Origin: Austropuccinia psidii
Lineage: Eukaryota; Basidiomycota; Pucciniomycetes; Pucciniales; Sphaerophragmiaceae
Direction of reading: 5' to 3'
NCBI GenBank assembly: GCA_023105745.1
Contig: JALGQZ010000004.1
Coordinates: forward strand, 41,740,437 to 41,804,436
DNA length: 64,000 nucleotides
Shown: in pieces, positions 1-12,386 of the stretch
Numbering within the stretch: position 1 is the first letter of the stretch
Layout: each line of letters starts with the position of its first letter
Notes under the pieces: generated by a model
What the model saw: the letters and a program-made list of their open reading frames with translations, nothing else
What the model was told of the DNA's origin: nothing
Database searches by the model: none
Program-made: the position numbers and the translations under genes

Positions 1-2136
1 AGTGGATTTACATAAGGAGTTATTGAGACTACAAATTAAAAAATAAGTTAATTGTTTAATTGATGAAGGAATTTTTTTCAAAAAAGGACTAGAAATTTAA
101 ACTTATTTATCTGGCTATTTAATGAATTTGAGATAGTAAATTGGTATAAAATTGAAAAAAGAATGAATAATTTTGTTTTAATACTTAATTTCTTTTGTAA
201 ATTCATTGTTCAAAATAAAAAATTGCAAAAAAATAAATTCAGTTCTTTTTTGGAAATGAATAACTGAGTTTAATATATTGATGATTTTTGTTTTTTAAAA
301 ATTCTTAGTGTTTTCTAACCATAATTTGGACATCTTATTTTGGCTGGGTGCTTTTTTCTTGTTGAAAAAAATAGTCTTTGAAGGCTCTACATAGTACACA
401 ATATACTTCACCATCAAAGAATTGATCTCAAAATAATTCCCACTCATTGATTTACCATTTATTAAAAAGTAAAAGACATGCAGCTTGAAATGATAACCAC
501 AAAAGCTCAATGAAATATATTAGTTAAAATTAGCCCAGCCATCACTTATTTATTCAATGAAACTGGTTTCAAGTTTGGAAATTGGAAAAATTGAATTCAA
601 TTCTGCAAAAGTTAGATCCGTTTGCTTCTATTTTCACTTAAAATCCATTTATTCTTTTCACTTCTTCTTTTACTTGAAATCCCTTTATTCTTTTCAATTC
701 CTTTTTTAAGATTGATTATAAATATTTTCCTTTTTTGGCCAATTAACCTTTTTTGTTTTGATTCATTTTCTCAAAAATCTGATTTTCCATCTTCTCCCCC
801 TCAAGTCTTATCTGAATACCCTTCAATAGATTTTATTTATCAATTTTGTTTTTTTGAGCCTTTTTTCGTCCTATTTTTTTCTTTTCCCATTATAAATTTG
901 TATTTTAAATAAGTTCAGGACCTTTAATATTGATTTACAACTAAAATCAAGCTTTCAATTCCAGAAATTCAAGTAAAAATTACTCAATTCTTTGGCGGGT
1001 TTCCAATATATTGGTATAGGAGGGTGAAAAGAAATTCATCAATTTTTTATGGCCCCACTTTTTCCATTGAAGTTGAATGTTTCAAAAATATTCCAATCAC
1101 CTTCTGGACTAATATCATAGTTGCTTAAATTTAAGACTATACATCAATAAGATATAAATGTGTCTCCACAAATTGACATTACTTACATTATCTTACTAAA
1201 AATATGACTCCTTTACTCTTTCCATTTCATTGTAATGGTTTTAAGCAAGAAATAAGATTCCCAATTTCCTTTAAAATAACTCACCTTCAAGAGTGGATAA
1301 GTTTCAGTTTCTCTCTGGGAACCAGCTCAATTACCTGTGAATAAAAGCTTGAAATTTTGGTTATATTCATCTTATGAAAAAAAGAAGAATCCATTTCACC
1401 ATAAAATTAAAACATTCTTTCCATATTATCTTTTATATTTATTATTACTTTTCTTCCGTTATCCTTGATTAACCCTCCCCCATTCATATTCTCAGAATTG
1501 TTTTCAGCTATATATTTCTTTTTTTGAGCTCTCCATTAGTCCCTTATGATTTATTCTGTAAGATTTCAGTAGTTACAGGACCTCTTCTTAACCTCAAAGG
1601 CCATAAGGTGAAATTCATTTTTTTCTTGAAGCTTTCCAAACTACTGATATTGACCCAATTTTACCAAAACATGCATCAGCCTTTGCTTGTTTTCAAAAAA
1701 AATGTATTATAAATGAAGAGAAGCTTGTATAAGATGAACAGAAGTATGTGAATAAAGAAAAATTCATTTCTTAGAATTACTGATCATGTGAGAGTTATGG
1801 TGAGGCATTTGATTTTCATATTTATTCTCCAAAAAACAAGGTACAATCAGATGGAAAATACTGAGTTTTAGATAAATTTAAAATAAATGGTTGATTTGTA
1901 TAGTTATGATATAGCTTGGGGGATTTTTTTCATGATTTCCTCATTAGGAAATTGAAATTATGATTAATTCATGGGATATTTTCTTTTGGAACTGTGTTTT
2001 TGAATTTGAAATTTGAAATTTTCCAAGGATAATATTTGTCAATAAAATAAAAGGGGATTAAGTTCAAAAATAGACATTTTAATCAAAAAATTTAGTTTCT
2101 AAAAATTTCATTTACCCACAAATCCCACATTATTTC
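1..2136. other. AT-rich sequence, no gene recognised
   Basis: No reading frame here resembles a known protein; the longest frames (for example 622-912) are low-complexity Phe/Leu/Ser strings expected by chance in AT-rich DNA. I see no tRNA, LTR or inverted-repeat ends. It is probably decayed transposon or intergenic sequence. It ends at the left edge of LTR element 1. Confidence 0.5.
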
Positions 2137-3571
2137 TGTCAGCCTGTGACTCAAAACCAGAGCACAAGCATGACAGGCAAATACCACAAACCAATACTAA
2201 AGCTAAGATACCACCAGAACATGGAGCTGAGCCAAACCAGATCAAAAGGTTTCAAAGGAAAAAATAAAATAACCTCTTTCAAAATATACAAGTCCCATCA
2301 TCATAGGACAAAGAATAACAAAGTTATTCCCGCTCAAAGTTGTTGCTGAGCATAAACCTTAATTTTCACCTCTCATCTGAAATCCAGAGGAAGAGGCTTA
2401 ACCTCAGAAAATGGGTATTTGAATTGAAGCTCTAAATCAGGGTTACCCAATGGTACTAGCCAAATTGAGCTAACTCCAAAACTACAAAAGTTATGGCCAA
2501 AATAAGGTCAAATAAGGTAGAATAAAATATTCACCTCTCATCTAACTTTCACAGTTTTAGTGTGAGATACTTAAAGCGGAATATTTTTGGAAAGAGAACA
2601 ATCAGAGATATCTGATGGTGCCACTAATTTCCCCATATGTAATCTAGAACAAAAGTTATGGGGCAAACAAGCTCCATACAGATTTTGAGAAAATCATACA
2701 TATGGATAACAAAACTTGTGCATAGAATAACCTTGCCATATTTAATTTTACCAATGCAAAATGAGGTAAAATTGTGTAGAGAGCATCCAGGGATACACAA
2801 TAAACCAACTTTGAGCTCAATATCCTAAAAAATGACAAATTTATGGCAGTTTTAATGAAAAAATCCCACAGTTAGACCAATACAGCCTTACTGTGGGATA
2901 ATATACCATAACCATTATTATGCGGTGTCAAAATAAAAAAGGAATTTTTATACTTCAATAACTCATAGTTCATTTAATACTGGGGTCCCATACAGGTTCT
3001 GTCCAGCCTTCTACGCGTCATGCACGTCAGAAGAGGGCTATGTGGTCCCCAGACAAATATTTTCACCCTGTATTGGTGAAAACTGCCCAGATGTGGTTTC
3101 AAGCCCACATCTGATACCAATACAGAGTATACAGGCCTTCTGGAAGCCACAAGCCAGTGCTCCAAAGTGGAAAATCTTCACTTAATCTATGTGAAATGGT
3201 CTAGAGGACTTTCTCACCCAATTTCAGCATAAAAAGGGACCTTTCTCTACCCAAAAGAGGAATACCCATCCTGTTCTTAAATTCCTACATACTCAAACTG
3301 TAAAAAACAGTTATAATATTGGAAAAAAAGGCAGGTATACTTTGAACTTGAGTATTGTAGTTCTTATTATAGTAATTCAACTGGTAAGACTGCACCCAGG
3401 GATTTCAGCAGCGCTCACCATCACTTTTACTTAATAGTAAGGTCCTTATTACTCTATTTCAAACCCTTATTATCAATATTAAACTCTTTTAAGATAAATT
3501 TCACCTTGTCACAGTCATAGTTAAAGTTGTAAATAGTATTATTATAACCTTATCATAGACTAAGCCTGACA
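2137..3571 (+). repeat. 5' LTR of element 1
   Basis: A 1435-bp LTR paired with 10349-11765. It starts TGTCAGCCTG and ends AGCCTGACA, giving a 6-bp terminal inverted repeat TGTCAG/CTGACA. The copies stay alignable over their whole length, including the shared GGGGTCCCATACAGG segment near 2982 and 11195. The LTR should hold promoter and polyadenylation signals, but I could not place a TATA box with confidence. Confidence 0.93.
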
Positions 3572-3574
3572 TTT

Positions 3575-3590
3575 TGGGGGCCTGGCTGTG
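3575..3590 (+). promoter_or_regulatory. Putative primer-binding site, element 1
   Basis: A TGGGGGCCTGGCTGTG block lies 3 bases inside the 5' LTR. Element 2 has nearly the same block at the same place (TGGGGGCTTGGCTG), and its conservation between two diverged families supports a primer-binding role. I could not match it to a particular tRNA 3' end. Confidence 0.5.
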
Positions 3591-4154
3591 TTTTTGGACT
3601 TTTTGGTGTAAAAAGTGAGTACTTTTCTCATTTTTAATCATTTTCTCTCTTTCAGACCATATTCTCCATGTGATAATATAAATAAGAATTTATTATTTTT
3701 TCCAGTGGTGTATAATTTATACCACTGTGTTTTTTATCATTTTTATGTGGTTTGATTATACTTAAATCATCACTTTAAAATAGGGCTGTTTAAGATATTA
3801 ACACATTAAGACCCTTATATTTTTATTCTTTTTTATTTGAAAACAAGAACCCTGTACTGTAAATAAAAGTTTCAGAGGCCTGGTTGAACATATTGATAAT
3901 TTCAATTGTTCTTTATGTAGCCACTTATAAAATTATACTTGTTAATTACAAGTTAATCTGTGTGAGAGTGGATACAAACAATATACCACACATCCAAAAA
4001 AGCTTTATTTTTGATGTGTAATTGATAATTTCAATTACATGTCATGATACAAGGGCAAAGAGTAGTGATATATTGCCCAGAGGCCATTCTTAAAGTGCAA
4101 ATAGCATTTTAAAGAAGTCTTAACTGACATAAGCCCTCATCTTTTCTTGAATAA

Positions 4155-6764
4155 GTGAAAGAAAACTTCATCCCACTTGAGATTCAGTCACAGAACAACA
4201 CACAAGTGACACCCTCAGAGCCAGAGGGAAGCAAGGGAAAAGGAAAAAGGAATAGTGAAGGCCTCATCACAACCAAAAAGTGGAAACCAACTTTCACTCA
4301 GAGAAGTAGAAAACCACGAAGCTCTGAATCCATACAAGGTAAACCAGCCTTGATAGCTTGTACAGGAAGATTACAATAGTTAACCCAGTTGTAACCTCTA
4401 AAGGCAAATTTCCCAAAGCAGTAGATAAAAAATTTGTAAAAGGCACAGTCAAAGGTAAATACTGTAAGAACATTAAGTTGCTGACTGTTTGAAAACACTG
4501 ATATGTCACATGTACACCTCAGGAACCTTGGAATCCCAAGGAACCAGCCAGAGGAAACACAAGTCCTGTTCACAACCAGAAGACCAGTACACCTTGAACA
4601 CAGTGGTGGATGGAAAGAAACTGAGAGAAATCATACCAACTCTGCCATTCACCTTCCAATTCAGCAGAAACATCAAACCAGAGGACTGGAAGGATGTGGA
4701 TCAAGTTCTTCAGCTCCACAAACTCCTAAAAGATCTTTTCCAATGGAGAATGGACAACAAGAGGTTCAACCTAGCATAACACTGGGAAGAACTTGGAGCA
4801 AGTTGCCAGAGGGTATGTCTCAAAGGGATATTCTTCACATATATTATTGTAATCACAAAAGGATGGAATCCCAACAGGAAGTTCAGACTCCTGGAGGAAA
4901 GGGAAACCAGGATAAGGGAAAATCAAGCCACTATCCAGGCTATAGAAAAACAGTTGAGCCAGACAGGGCCTACTCTGATTCCTTCAGGCTCACAAGGAGT
5001 AAAAAAAACAGACTCCCCAGTAGCTTCACACCATTCAGACAGAAAATGAGATACCAAGAGTCACAATTATTTACAATACCAGGGGGTTTCCAAGAGAAGA
5101 CAAGGATACAAGGGAAAGAACAAGACTTCTTTCAGCCAAAGGATGAAAGAGTCAGAACCAATGATCCAGAAGCTGTTGGACTATGTGAAAGAAGTACACA
5201 AGATCCAGAAATAGTTGTAAATACCTCTAGAATAAGTAGCCCCAATGATAGAAATATTACCCCTACTCAGAATGAACACAGTGTTGTTACACCTGGGATT
5301 AACTTAAACAGTGATGCAATGTGGTTAAAAATGTCCCAATATGCAGAGAAAACTCAAAATAATTTTGCAGAGCTTCAAGAAAGCCATTTGAGGATGGAAA
5401 AATGAACAGCCTCAATGGACAAAATAGTCAAAACCCTTCAAGAAGGCCATGCTCAACTGAGAAAAACCTCTGAAGAAACCATTAAAAGACTGAATCAAGT
5501 CCTTGAGAAGCAGCACCACTGCAAAAGGAACAGGGATTGTCTTGATAAATACTTAAACAATTTGTTTAATGTCTACCAAAACATGAAGTCCCAACCACAA
5601 GGCCATGTTTTGGATAATCCATATCACCAAGAAATCAAACCAGATGCCTTGTTGGAGAATAAAGCAAGGTCCCCATCAGAATACCAAGATGGAGATAACA
5701 TGTCTTATTACAAGAAAGAAGCATTAAAACAGCTTCCAGAGGTCACAAGCTGGCCCAAATTCTCTGGCACAGAAGAATATGATCATATGGAGCTCATTTA
5801 TTATATTGATGGACTTTTCATTGATGTACCAAGCATACAAGATTACTGTATTACTTCTAGATTGTATACAGAACTCAAAGGAAATTCTAGTATCTGGTAC
5901 ACAGAGATGAAAGAAATTCATGGAAGAAGAAACTGGCCATGGTGGAAGAGTCAAATAATCCAAAAGTACAGCAATGGTACTTGGATATGGCAAAAGACCA
6001 TGTCATTTGAAAATGACAAGTACTCTATGGACAAAGACCCATATGAGTGGTGTCTTAGACAGTCTAAAAGACTTAAAGCCATTGATCCTCAAATGAATAT
6101 TCAGATGAGGAATTACAAACTTCTGACACAAATGTCAGGAGAACTAGAGAATACAGTGAAATGCAGATGCAACCAAAGTTTCACTCTAGATGACATTGCA
6201 AAAACCTTACAAGATGTAAGGAAAAGAAAAAATATAGGGAAATATTCCCAATATAAAAGCACTAGTTTCAAAGAGAAACAAACTTCCAGGGTGGACTTCA
6301 AAGATAAACCCAAAGAAAGAATGGGAGAAGTGACCAAGAAGAAAGACTTTTGTCACAATTGTGGGTCAACAGAACACTATTTCAATAGCTGTCCAAAGGC
6401 AAAGAATAAAGCCTATGCCATTGAACAAGTCCCAGAGGAAGAATACCCAACAGAGGATTCTGAATCAGACTCTATGTTTAATGCCATCAGAGAACAATCT
6501 GATGAAGGCCAAGACCCAAGAGAGGAATTTCTAGTGGAGTACCAAGAAGAAATACAACTAGAAATTCAGGACATACAGTTAGAATCAGGAATGCCACAGG
6601 ACACTGCAAATAAAAACTTGTGTAAACACACACAAGATGCACAAAAATTCCTAGTTACACCAACTAAAGGAATCACATATATACATGGGACAACCACAAA
6701 GATGACTGTTTGTATTGACAATGCTGAACACCCATTGATCATTGACAGTGGTTCACACTGCTAA
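4155..6764 (+). pseudogene. gag: gag (N-terminus to start of protease), element 1
   Basis: The structural protein of element 1, which would form the cytoplasmic particle and bind the RNA. The main frame runs 4503-6764 and is cut by TGA at 5403-5405; remnants of earlier N-terminal sequence lie in another frame from 4155. The capsid core (about 5740-6240) has a WPKFSGTEEYDHMEL start and the paired-Trp segment RRNWPWWKSQIIQKYSNG. A CCHC zinc knuckle, CHNCGSTEHYFNSC, is intact at about 6352-6393. The frame then reaches the protease active site as DSG rather than the usual DTG and stops at TAA 6762-6764. The stops make it non-functional. Confidence 0.88.
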
Positions 6765-8102
6765 ATAGTGGCTAAAGATTATCTGGATAACCACTTCCCA
6801 AATTGGGAGAAGCAGCTCTTGCCAAAAAAGGAAAAAAAAATTGAAATTGCATCAGGGAAGATTAAATACATTGGGAAAATTATCAAAGAGATAATTATAC
6901 TCCATAGGAAAGGTAATATCAGACTCAAACCAGAGTTTGTTGTGCTTGAAGATGCCCACATCCAAGGTTTCTTATTGGAAACAGATTACTCAAGGATGTA
7001 TGGAATTAATATTTACAATAGTAAGAACAGGCACATTACCATAGGTACAAAAAAGGAAAAGAGATTTTCACTTGAAATATACCAGATGTCCACCCATGAC
7101 CCTCTAGAAGAATTACTGAATGAATTCAGAGAGGGCGAATTCAGTACCAGCCTCACCAGTAAACAAAAACTTTGTTTACTAAAAATGCTGAGGAAAAATA
7201 GACCAGCATTTTCCATTGGTGAATAACCTTTTGGCAAAATCAGAGGACATTATATAGAACTATGTCTAGATGTGGAAAGACCTTATCCACCCATGCGGAG
7301 AGGACCTACATATCCAGAAAGCCTGTAAACTAGGAAAGAAATTGAGAAACACATCAATGAACTCCTAGAAATGGAGTTAATCAGAAAGATAGGACATAAT
7401 GAAATAGTGGAAATCACCACTCCTGTCCTTATCACCTGGAATGATGGAAAATATAGGCTGTGTGGGGACTTCAGAGCCCTAAATAACTACATAAAAGCTG
7501 ATAGGTACCCTATGCCAAGGATACCTCATGCCCTAGACAAACTGGAAAAAGCCAAATATATAACCAAGATGGATTTTATGAAATGTTTTCATAATAATGG
7601 AGTTAAACCAAACTCCATGAAGATACTCAGAATTATATGCCATATGGGTATATATGAGTACACAAGGATGCCATTTGGCATCAAAAATACACCAGCCAAT
7701 TTCCAAAGGATGATGGACACAATATTTCAAGAAGAAATATTGGAAGGCTTGATGGGGGTATATATTGATGATATCATTATATACTCAGAGTCATGGGAAG
7801 ACCATGTGAAGTACATAGACAGAGTCCTTAGTAAATGCACACCCATCAATCTGAAAATTTCACTTAAGAAGTGCAATTTTGGCCAACAAGAACTATTGGA
7901 ACTAGGACATAAAGTCTCAGGACTTAGTCTGGCCATAGACAAGAATAAAATAGCAGAAGTACTGCAAAACCAGTACCAGAGAACATCAAAAGAGATGCAA
8001 TCTTTCTTTGGGCATGCCAGCTACTACAGAAACCACATCAAAAACTTTGTCCACATAACTAGTAGTATATACAAGGTATGTTCAAATAATGTAGTTTTTT
8101 AA
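6765..8102 (+). pseudogene. pol: protease end and reverse transcriptase, element 1
   Basis: Direct continuation of the gag frame after TAA 6762, with two more in-frame stops (TAA 7224 and TAA 7326). 6765-7226 carries the rest of the aspartic protease and the linker to RT. 7371-8102 holds the RT palm. Visible motifs are LCGDFRALNNYIKADRYPMP, the motif-B block MPFGIKNTPANFQRMM, and the catalytic VYIDD at about 7758-7772. Motif A reads KMDFMKCFHNNG. The connection domain ends at TAA near 8100 and the frame then shifts. The gene is inactive. Confidence 0.9.
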
Positions 8103-8898
8103 ATTACCAAGGAAGGGAGGGATGCATATGAGAGTCAAAAATAAACTCACTAATGCCCCTGTTCTAATACTCCCCAAGTCTGAATTACCATTCAAGTTGT
8201 AAATAGATGCAGATTGCAATCAAGGATTTGGAGTTTCCCAGCACCAAAAACAAATTGTGGATGGTGAACCAAGGGAAGGGGTAATATTTTATATCTCCAG
8301 GAAACTGAAAGATTCAGAATTTAGGTATGGAGAAAACCAGAATGAATTCTTATTCCTAGTCTGGGCCCTAGAGAAACTCCATTATTATCTGGAGGGTGCA
8401 GTCTTTGAAGTCTACACAGACTGCACAGAACTCAAGTCTTTACTTAACATGAAGAATACTAATAGACACATTTTGAGGTGGCAAATAGCCATCCAAGAGT
8501 ATAGAGGTAATATTACCATCATATACAAATAAGGCAAAAGCTGCACCAATGCAGATGGTCTCAGTAGATGGCTACTGGATAATGTCAATAGAAACCCAGA
8601 TTATGACCCTGAAGTAGCAGCCAATATTCCTATCCATTTTATGGAAATAGACAGGAGGAAAAACTTCAGATTTTCTGAATGGGCACCAGAAAGTGGTACC
8701 TCAGACAGTGAAGATACTGAATCAGAGGGAACAGAAACTCCCATATTAGGGATAAGCTCCTCAGAACTACATAATGAGTTCTTCAGTGCAGTGATGAAGA
8801 CTTATGCCAAAAACAAACAATGTGGAATATTGTTACAGCTCCTTCAACAGGAATATAGGAGCCCAAAGCTGGAATCCCAGCTAGGGAACCCTGATTGA
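8103..8898 (+). pseudogene. pol: RNase H domain and tail, element 1
   Basis: The RT-associated RNase H, which would remove the RNA strand during reverse transcription. Visible pieces are the DADCNQGFG region near 8209, the YISRKLKDSEFRYGENQNEF block from about 8290, the [18 protein letters not shown] segment near 8370, and a DGLSRW end near 8555. The domain has moved to another frame relative to RT. A TAA at about 8530 interrupts the run that leads to the DGLSRW end. An acidic linker (8641-8898) joins it to integrase. Confidence 0.87.
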
Positions 8899-9622
8899 GG
8901 ACTATAAGGATAACAAGTTTCTTGTTATATATGGATTACTCTATCACAGAGAGAAGCATGAAAGTGCCCTCACAGTGATAGACAGGGATCATATATCTCT
9001 GATCCTGCAAGAATGTCATGACTACCCCTATATGGGACACATGAGTGAAGACAGGACCAGAGAGAGGGCAGCAAGCATAGCTTGGTGCACCAAATGGGAA
9101 CAAGATTTGAGTGAATATATCAACATCTGTGAAAGATGCCAAAAGGAAAACAGAAAGCATGGGAAGAAATATGGGCTACTTCAACACATGGAAGTACCCA
9201 AACACCCATGGGAAACCATCAACATGGACCGGGTCACAGGACTAGTCCCAGGAGGAAAAGAAAACTTTAACTCTTTCCTGGTCATAGCTGATAGGTATAG
9301 TAAAAGTTTCAGGTGCCTACCATTTCACAAGGAGGACACAGATATGGATACAGCCTTGTTACTATGGAATAACATCATATCCACATGTGGAGTCCCAAAA
9401 ATCATAATCAGTGATAGGGACCCAAAATTCACATCAGAATTTTGGACCAACCTCTATGACATGCTTGGAACAAAACTAGAAATTTCTACAGCTTACCATC
9501 CATGGACAGATGGTTTGGCTGAAAGGATGATCCAAACAAAAAAATGGAGGAAATCGTTGGAAGATTATTTGCATATGGAATGGAATATAAGGACTATGAA
9601 GGGTACACCAATGACTGGGTAA
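8899..9622 (+). pseudogene. pol: integrase zinc-binding and catalytic core, element 1
   Basis: Integrase, which would insert the cDNA into the genome. The HHCC zinc domain is visible as [16 protein letters not shown] followed by CERCQ (about 9013-9143). The DDE core follows: first Asp in [13 protein letters not shown] (near 9220), second Asp in IISDRDPKF (near 9410), Glu in [10 protein letters not shown] (near 9515). Residues differ from the close relative in element 2 around the catalytic blocks (HPWTDG where element 2 has HPQTDG). A stop at about 9620 ends the core early. Confidence 0.9.
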
Positions 9623-9680
9623 AACTCCTTCCAGAAATACAACTGGATTACAACACCAGCCAGCACTCTACCACAGGGAA

Positions 9681-10310
9681 ATGACCCTAACTGGTAGAAA
9701 AAGGGTGGAACCCGTATTTCCTGTGGATCACTTGAAGAATAATATTCTAGCTATCCACCCCACAGCCAAAGCCTTCCATGAAATGTGGAATAGAGCTTGT
9801 GACACAGCTGCTAAGTGCATAGCTGAAGCTAAAGGATACAAAAAGCAGAGGTATGATGAGACACATTTAGAACCAGACCTCAAATAAGGGGGCCAGGTGT
9901 TAGTGTATACACTCAACTTCAATAATCTCAAGGGACCAAAGAAAATAGGAGACTAATTTGTGAGACCCTTCAATATCATTAAGCGGATAGGTAAAAATGC
10001 AGTGTAGGCTATACTAAAAGAAGAATTCTCTAGGAAATACCCAGTATTCCCAGTGAATCTAGCTAAACCATACTTCCATACAGGAATAAGACTTCCACTC
10101 CACCAGAAATAATTGAGATAGAAGACTCCCCTGGCCCTGTGAAGAAGATCATCAAGGCCAGGAAGATTAGAATTAATGGTAAAGACCAAGGACAATATTT
10201 GGTCAGACTTAAAAACCAGACAGCATAAAAAGACAAATGGTTGGCAGAAGATGCCATACCAGATGGCAACCTTCATCTCAGGAGATTAAGGGCCTCTAGG
10301 AGAACTTAAC
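9681..10310 (+). pseudogene. pol: integrase C-terminus with chromodomain-like end, element 1
   Basis: The C-terminal part of Pol, in several frames. It contains the GPKK-type segment (LNFNNLKGPKKIGD near 9915) and then KIIKARKIRINGKD followed by GQYLVRLKN and DKWLAEDAIPD (about 10140-10270). The last block has the YLVRWK...WLPE pattern of chromovirus chromodomains, which tether integration to modified chromatin. Several stops interrupt it. Confidence 0.8.
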
Positions 10311-10332
10311 AGTCTCATCAATTATGAGCCTT

Positions 10333-10348
10333 ATTTAGAGGGAGGGTA
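10333..10348 (+). promoter_or_regulatory. Polypurine tract, element 1
   Basis: A purine-rich run ending GAGGGAGGGTA lies directly before the 3' LTR start, as expected for the plus-strand primer. Element 2 has the same GGGAGGG core at the equivalent place. Confidence 0.75.
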
Positions 10349-11765
10349 TGTCAGCCTGTGACTCAAAACCAGAGCACAAGCATGACAGCCAAATACCACA
10401 AACCAATGGTAAAGCTAAGATACCATCAAAACATGGTGCTGAGCCAAACCAGCTCAAGGGTATCAAACAAAATAGGAAACCAACCTCTTTCCAAATATAA
10501 AAGTCCCATCATCATAGGAAAAATAATGACAAAGCTATTACTGCTCAAAGTTGTTGCTGAGCATAAACCTTAATTTGCATCTCTTATCTGAAATCTAGAG
10601 GAAGAGGCTTAACCTCAGCAAATGGGTATTGAAATTTAATCTCAAAGTCAGGCATACCCAATGGTACTGTCCAAACTGAACTAGCACCAGTATTACAGAA
10701 GTTAATGCCAAAATAAGGTCAAATAAGGTAGAAGAAAATATTCACCTCATATCTAACTTCTACAATTTTAGTGTGAGATACTTAAAGTGTGTCTTTTTGG
10801 AAAGAGCACAATCAGGGCTATTTGATGGTGCCACTCATTTCCCCATATCTCATCTAGAACAAAAGTTATGGGGCAAACAAGCTCCATACAGATTTTGAGA
10901 AAATCATACATATGGATAACAAAGCTTGTACATGGCATAACTTTGCCATACTTAATTTTACTCATGTCAAATGAGGTACAATTGTGTAGAGAACATCAAG
11001 GGATACACAATGAACCAAATTTGTGCTCATTATCTTGAAACATGACAAAGTTATGGCAGTTTTAAGGTCAAAATCTCACAGTTAGACCAATACAGCTTTA
11101 CTGTGGTATAATATCCCATAACCATGATTATGAGTTGTCAACAGGACAAGGGAGCATGTTTATACTTCAATACCTCATAGTTAATTCAATACTGGGGTCC
11201 CATACAGGTTTTTTACAGCCTTCTACACATCATATCTGTCAGAAGAGGGCTATGTGGTCCCCAGACAAATATTTTCACCCTGTATTGGTGAAAACTGCCC
11301 AGATATGAGCCCAATACAGAGTATAAAGGCCTTGAAGAAACCAAAATCCAGTTCTCTGAAGTGAAAACTCTTCAATTCATCCATGTGAAATGGTCTAGAG
11401 GACTTTTTAACCCATTTTCAGGATAAAAAGGGACCTTTCTCTGCTTAAAAGAGGAATACCCAACCTGTTCTTAAATTCCTATGTAGTACAACTTTCAATA
11501 ACAGTTATACTATTTTAAATTAAGTCAGGTATACTTTAAACTTAAGTATTGTAGTTCTTATTATAGTAATCCAACTGGTAAGACTGCACCCAGGGCTTTC
11601 AGCAGTGCTCACCACCACTATTACTTGATAGTAAAGCCCTTATTACTCTATTTTAAACCCTTATTATCAATATTAAACTCTTTTAAAATAAATTTAATCA
11701 TGTCACAGTCATAGTTAAAGTTGTAAATAGTCTTATTATAACCTTATCATAGACTCAGCCTGACA
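10349..11765 (+). repeat. 3' LTR of element 1
   Basis: A 1417-bp partner of the 5' LTR, starting TGTCAGCCTG and ending GCCTGACA. It is 18 bp shorter through scattered small gaps, and about 6% of the first 88 bases differ. This means the insertion is old relative to element 3. Confidence 0.93.
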
Positions 11766-12150
11766 ATTTATCTATTAAATTTTGAAGTATTGAAACATGC
11801 TAATGAAATTCCTAAACATATCTAAATTTGATTTTTTATTTAAGGTAATTTTTTCTAAGGGAATTTCTTTTATGAATATTGGTAAATTAACATAAGTACT
11901 TATCCCTGGGGCCATAAGTTAATATGAGTACTTATATTTCTTTACCAAAAAATTCCATAAAACTAATTTTTGACAAAGTGGCCAAAAACACCATTTCACA
12001 AAATTCAAGGAAAAGGATATAATCTGATATTTTGCTGATGTAATATGAAAACCTTTATTTTAATTTACAAAAAAAGAGTTTCAGAATACAAGAAAAAAAT
12101 AACCTAGCTTGTGGAAAAGGCCTTTTGCACAAATATTGATTACCACATAA
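11766..12150. other. Gap between element 1 and Harbinger A
   Basis: 385 bp of AT-rich DNA with no frame or repeat end that I recognise. It runs from the 3' LTR of element 1 to the TAA that precedes the GGCCC end of the proposed Harbinger element. Confidence 0.5.
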
Positions 12151-12386
12151 GGCCCACTCAGACTTAACACAAAAGACCATTCTTTATTTGGGTATTTTGG
12201 CAAAAGAATCACTTAAAAAACCCACATTTTATGGCTCAAAATCCCATGTGTGATTTAACTGTGAATGCTTTCTTTTAAAAAAAATAAAGGTGGGAAATTT
12301 TTTCAAAATCACTATGTTAGGTTTGTGTTTAAAATATATTTGGCTTTCATAAAACAAAAAAATTAAGTTACTACTTAAAACCCATC

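Larger units (their letters stand above)
2137..11765 (+). mobile_element. LTR element 1: degenerate Ty3/Gypsy chromovirus
   Basis: A complete but dead LTR retrotransposon. Two direct LTRs (2137-3571 and 10349-11765) both begin TGTCAG and end CTGACA. They enclose a putative primer site, gag with a zinc knuckle, aspartic protease, reverse transcriptase, RNase H, DDE integrase and a chromodomain-like C-terminus, then a purine-rich tract. The order protease-RT-RNaseH-integrase defines Ty3/Gypsy. The 5-bp flanks are ATTTC on the left and ATTTA on the right, matching at 4 of 5, so the target duplication has probably decayed by one base. The first 88 bases of the two LTRs differ at 5 sites. Every coding domain carries stops or frameshifts. 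The family resembles, from memory, chromoviruses abundant in Austropuccinia psidii. Confidence 0.93.

Noticed and set aside
622..912. 96-codon plus-strand frame rich in Phe and Leu
   Set aside because: Low-complexity, no homology recognised, typical of T-rich DNA; the Leu/Phe run is not a convincing membrane protein.
2132..11770. Exact target duplication of element 1
   Set aside because: The flanks are ATTTC and ATTTA. Four of five agree, which is suggestive but not exact and could be chance in AT-rich DNA.
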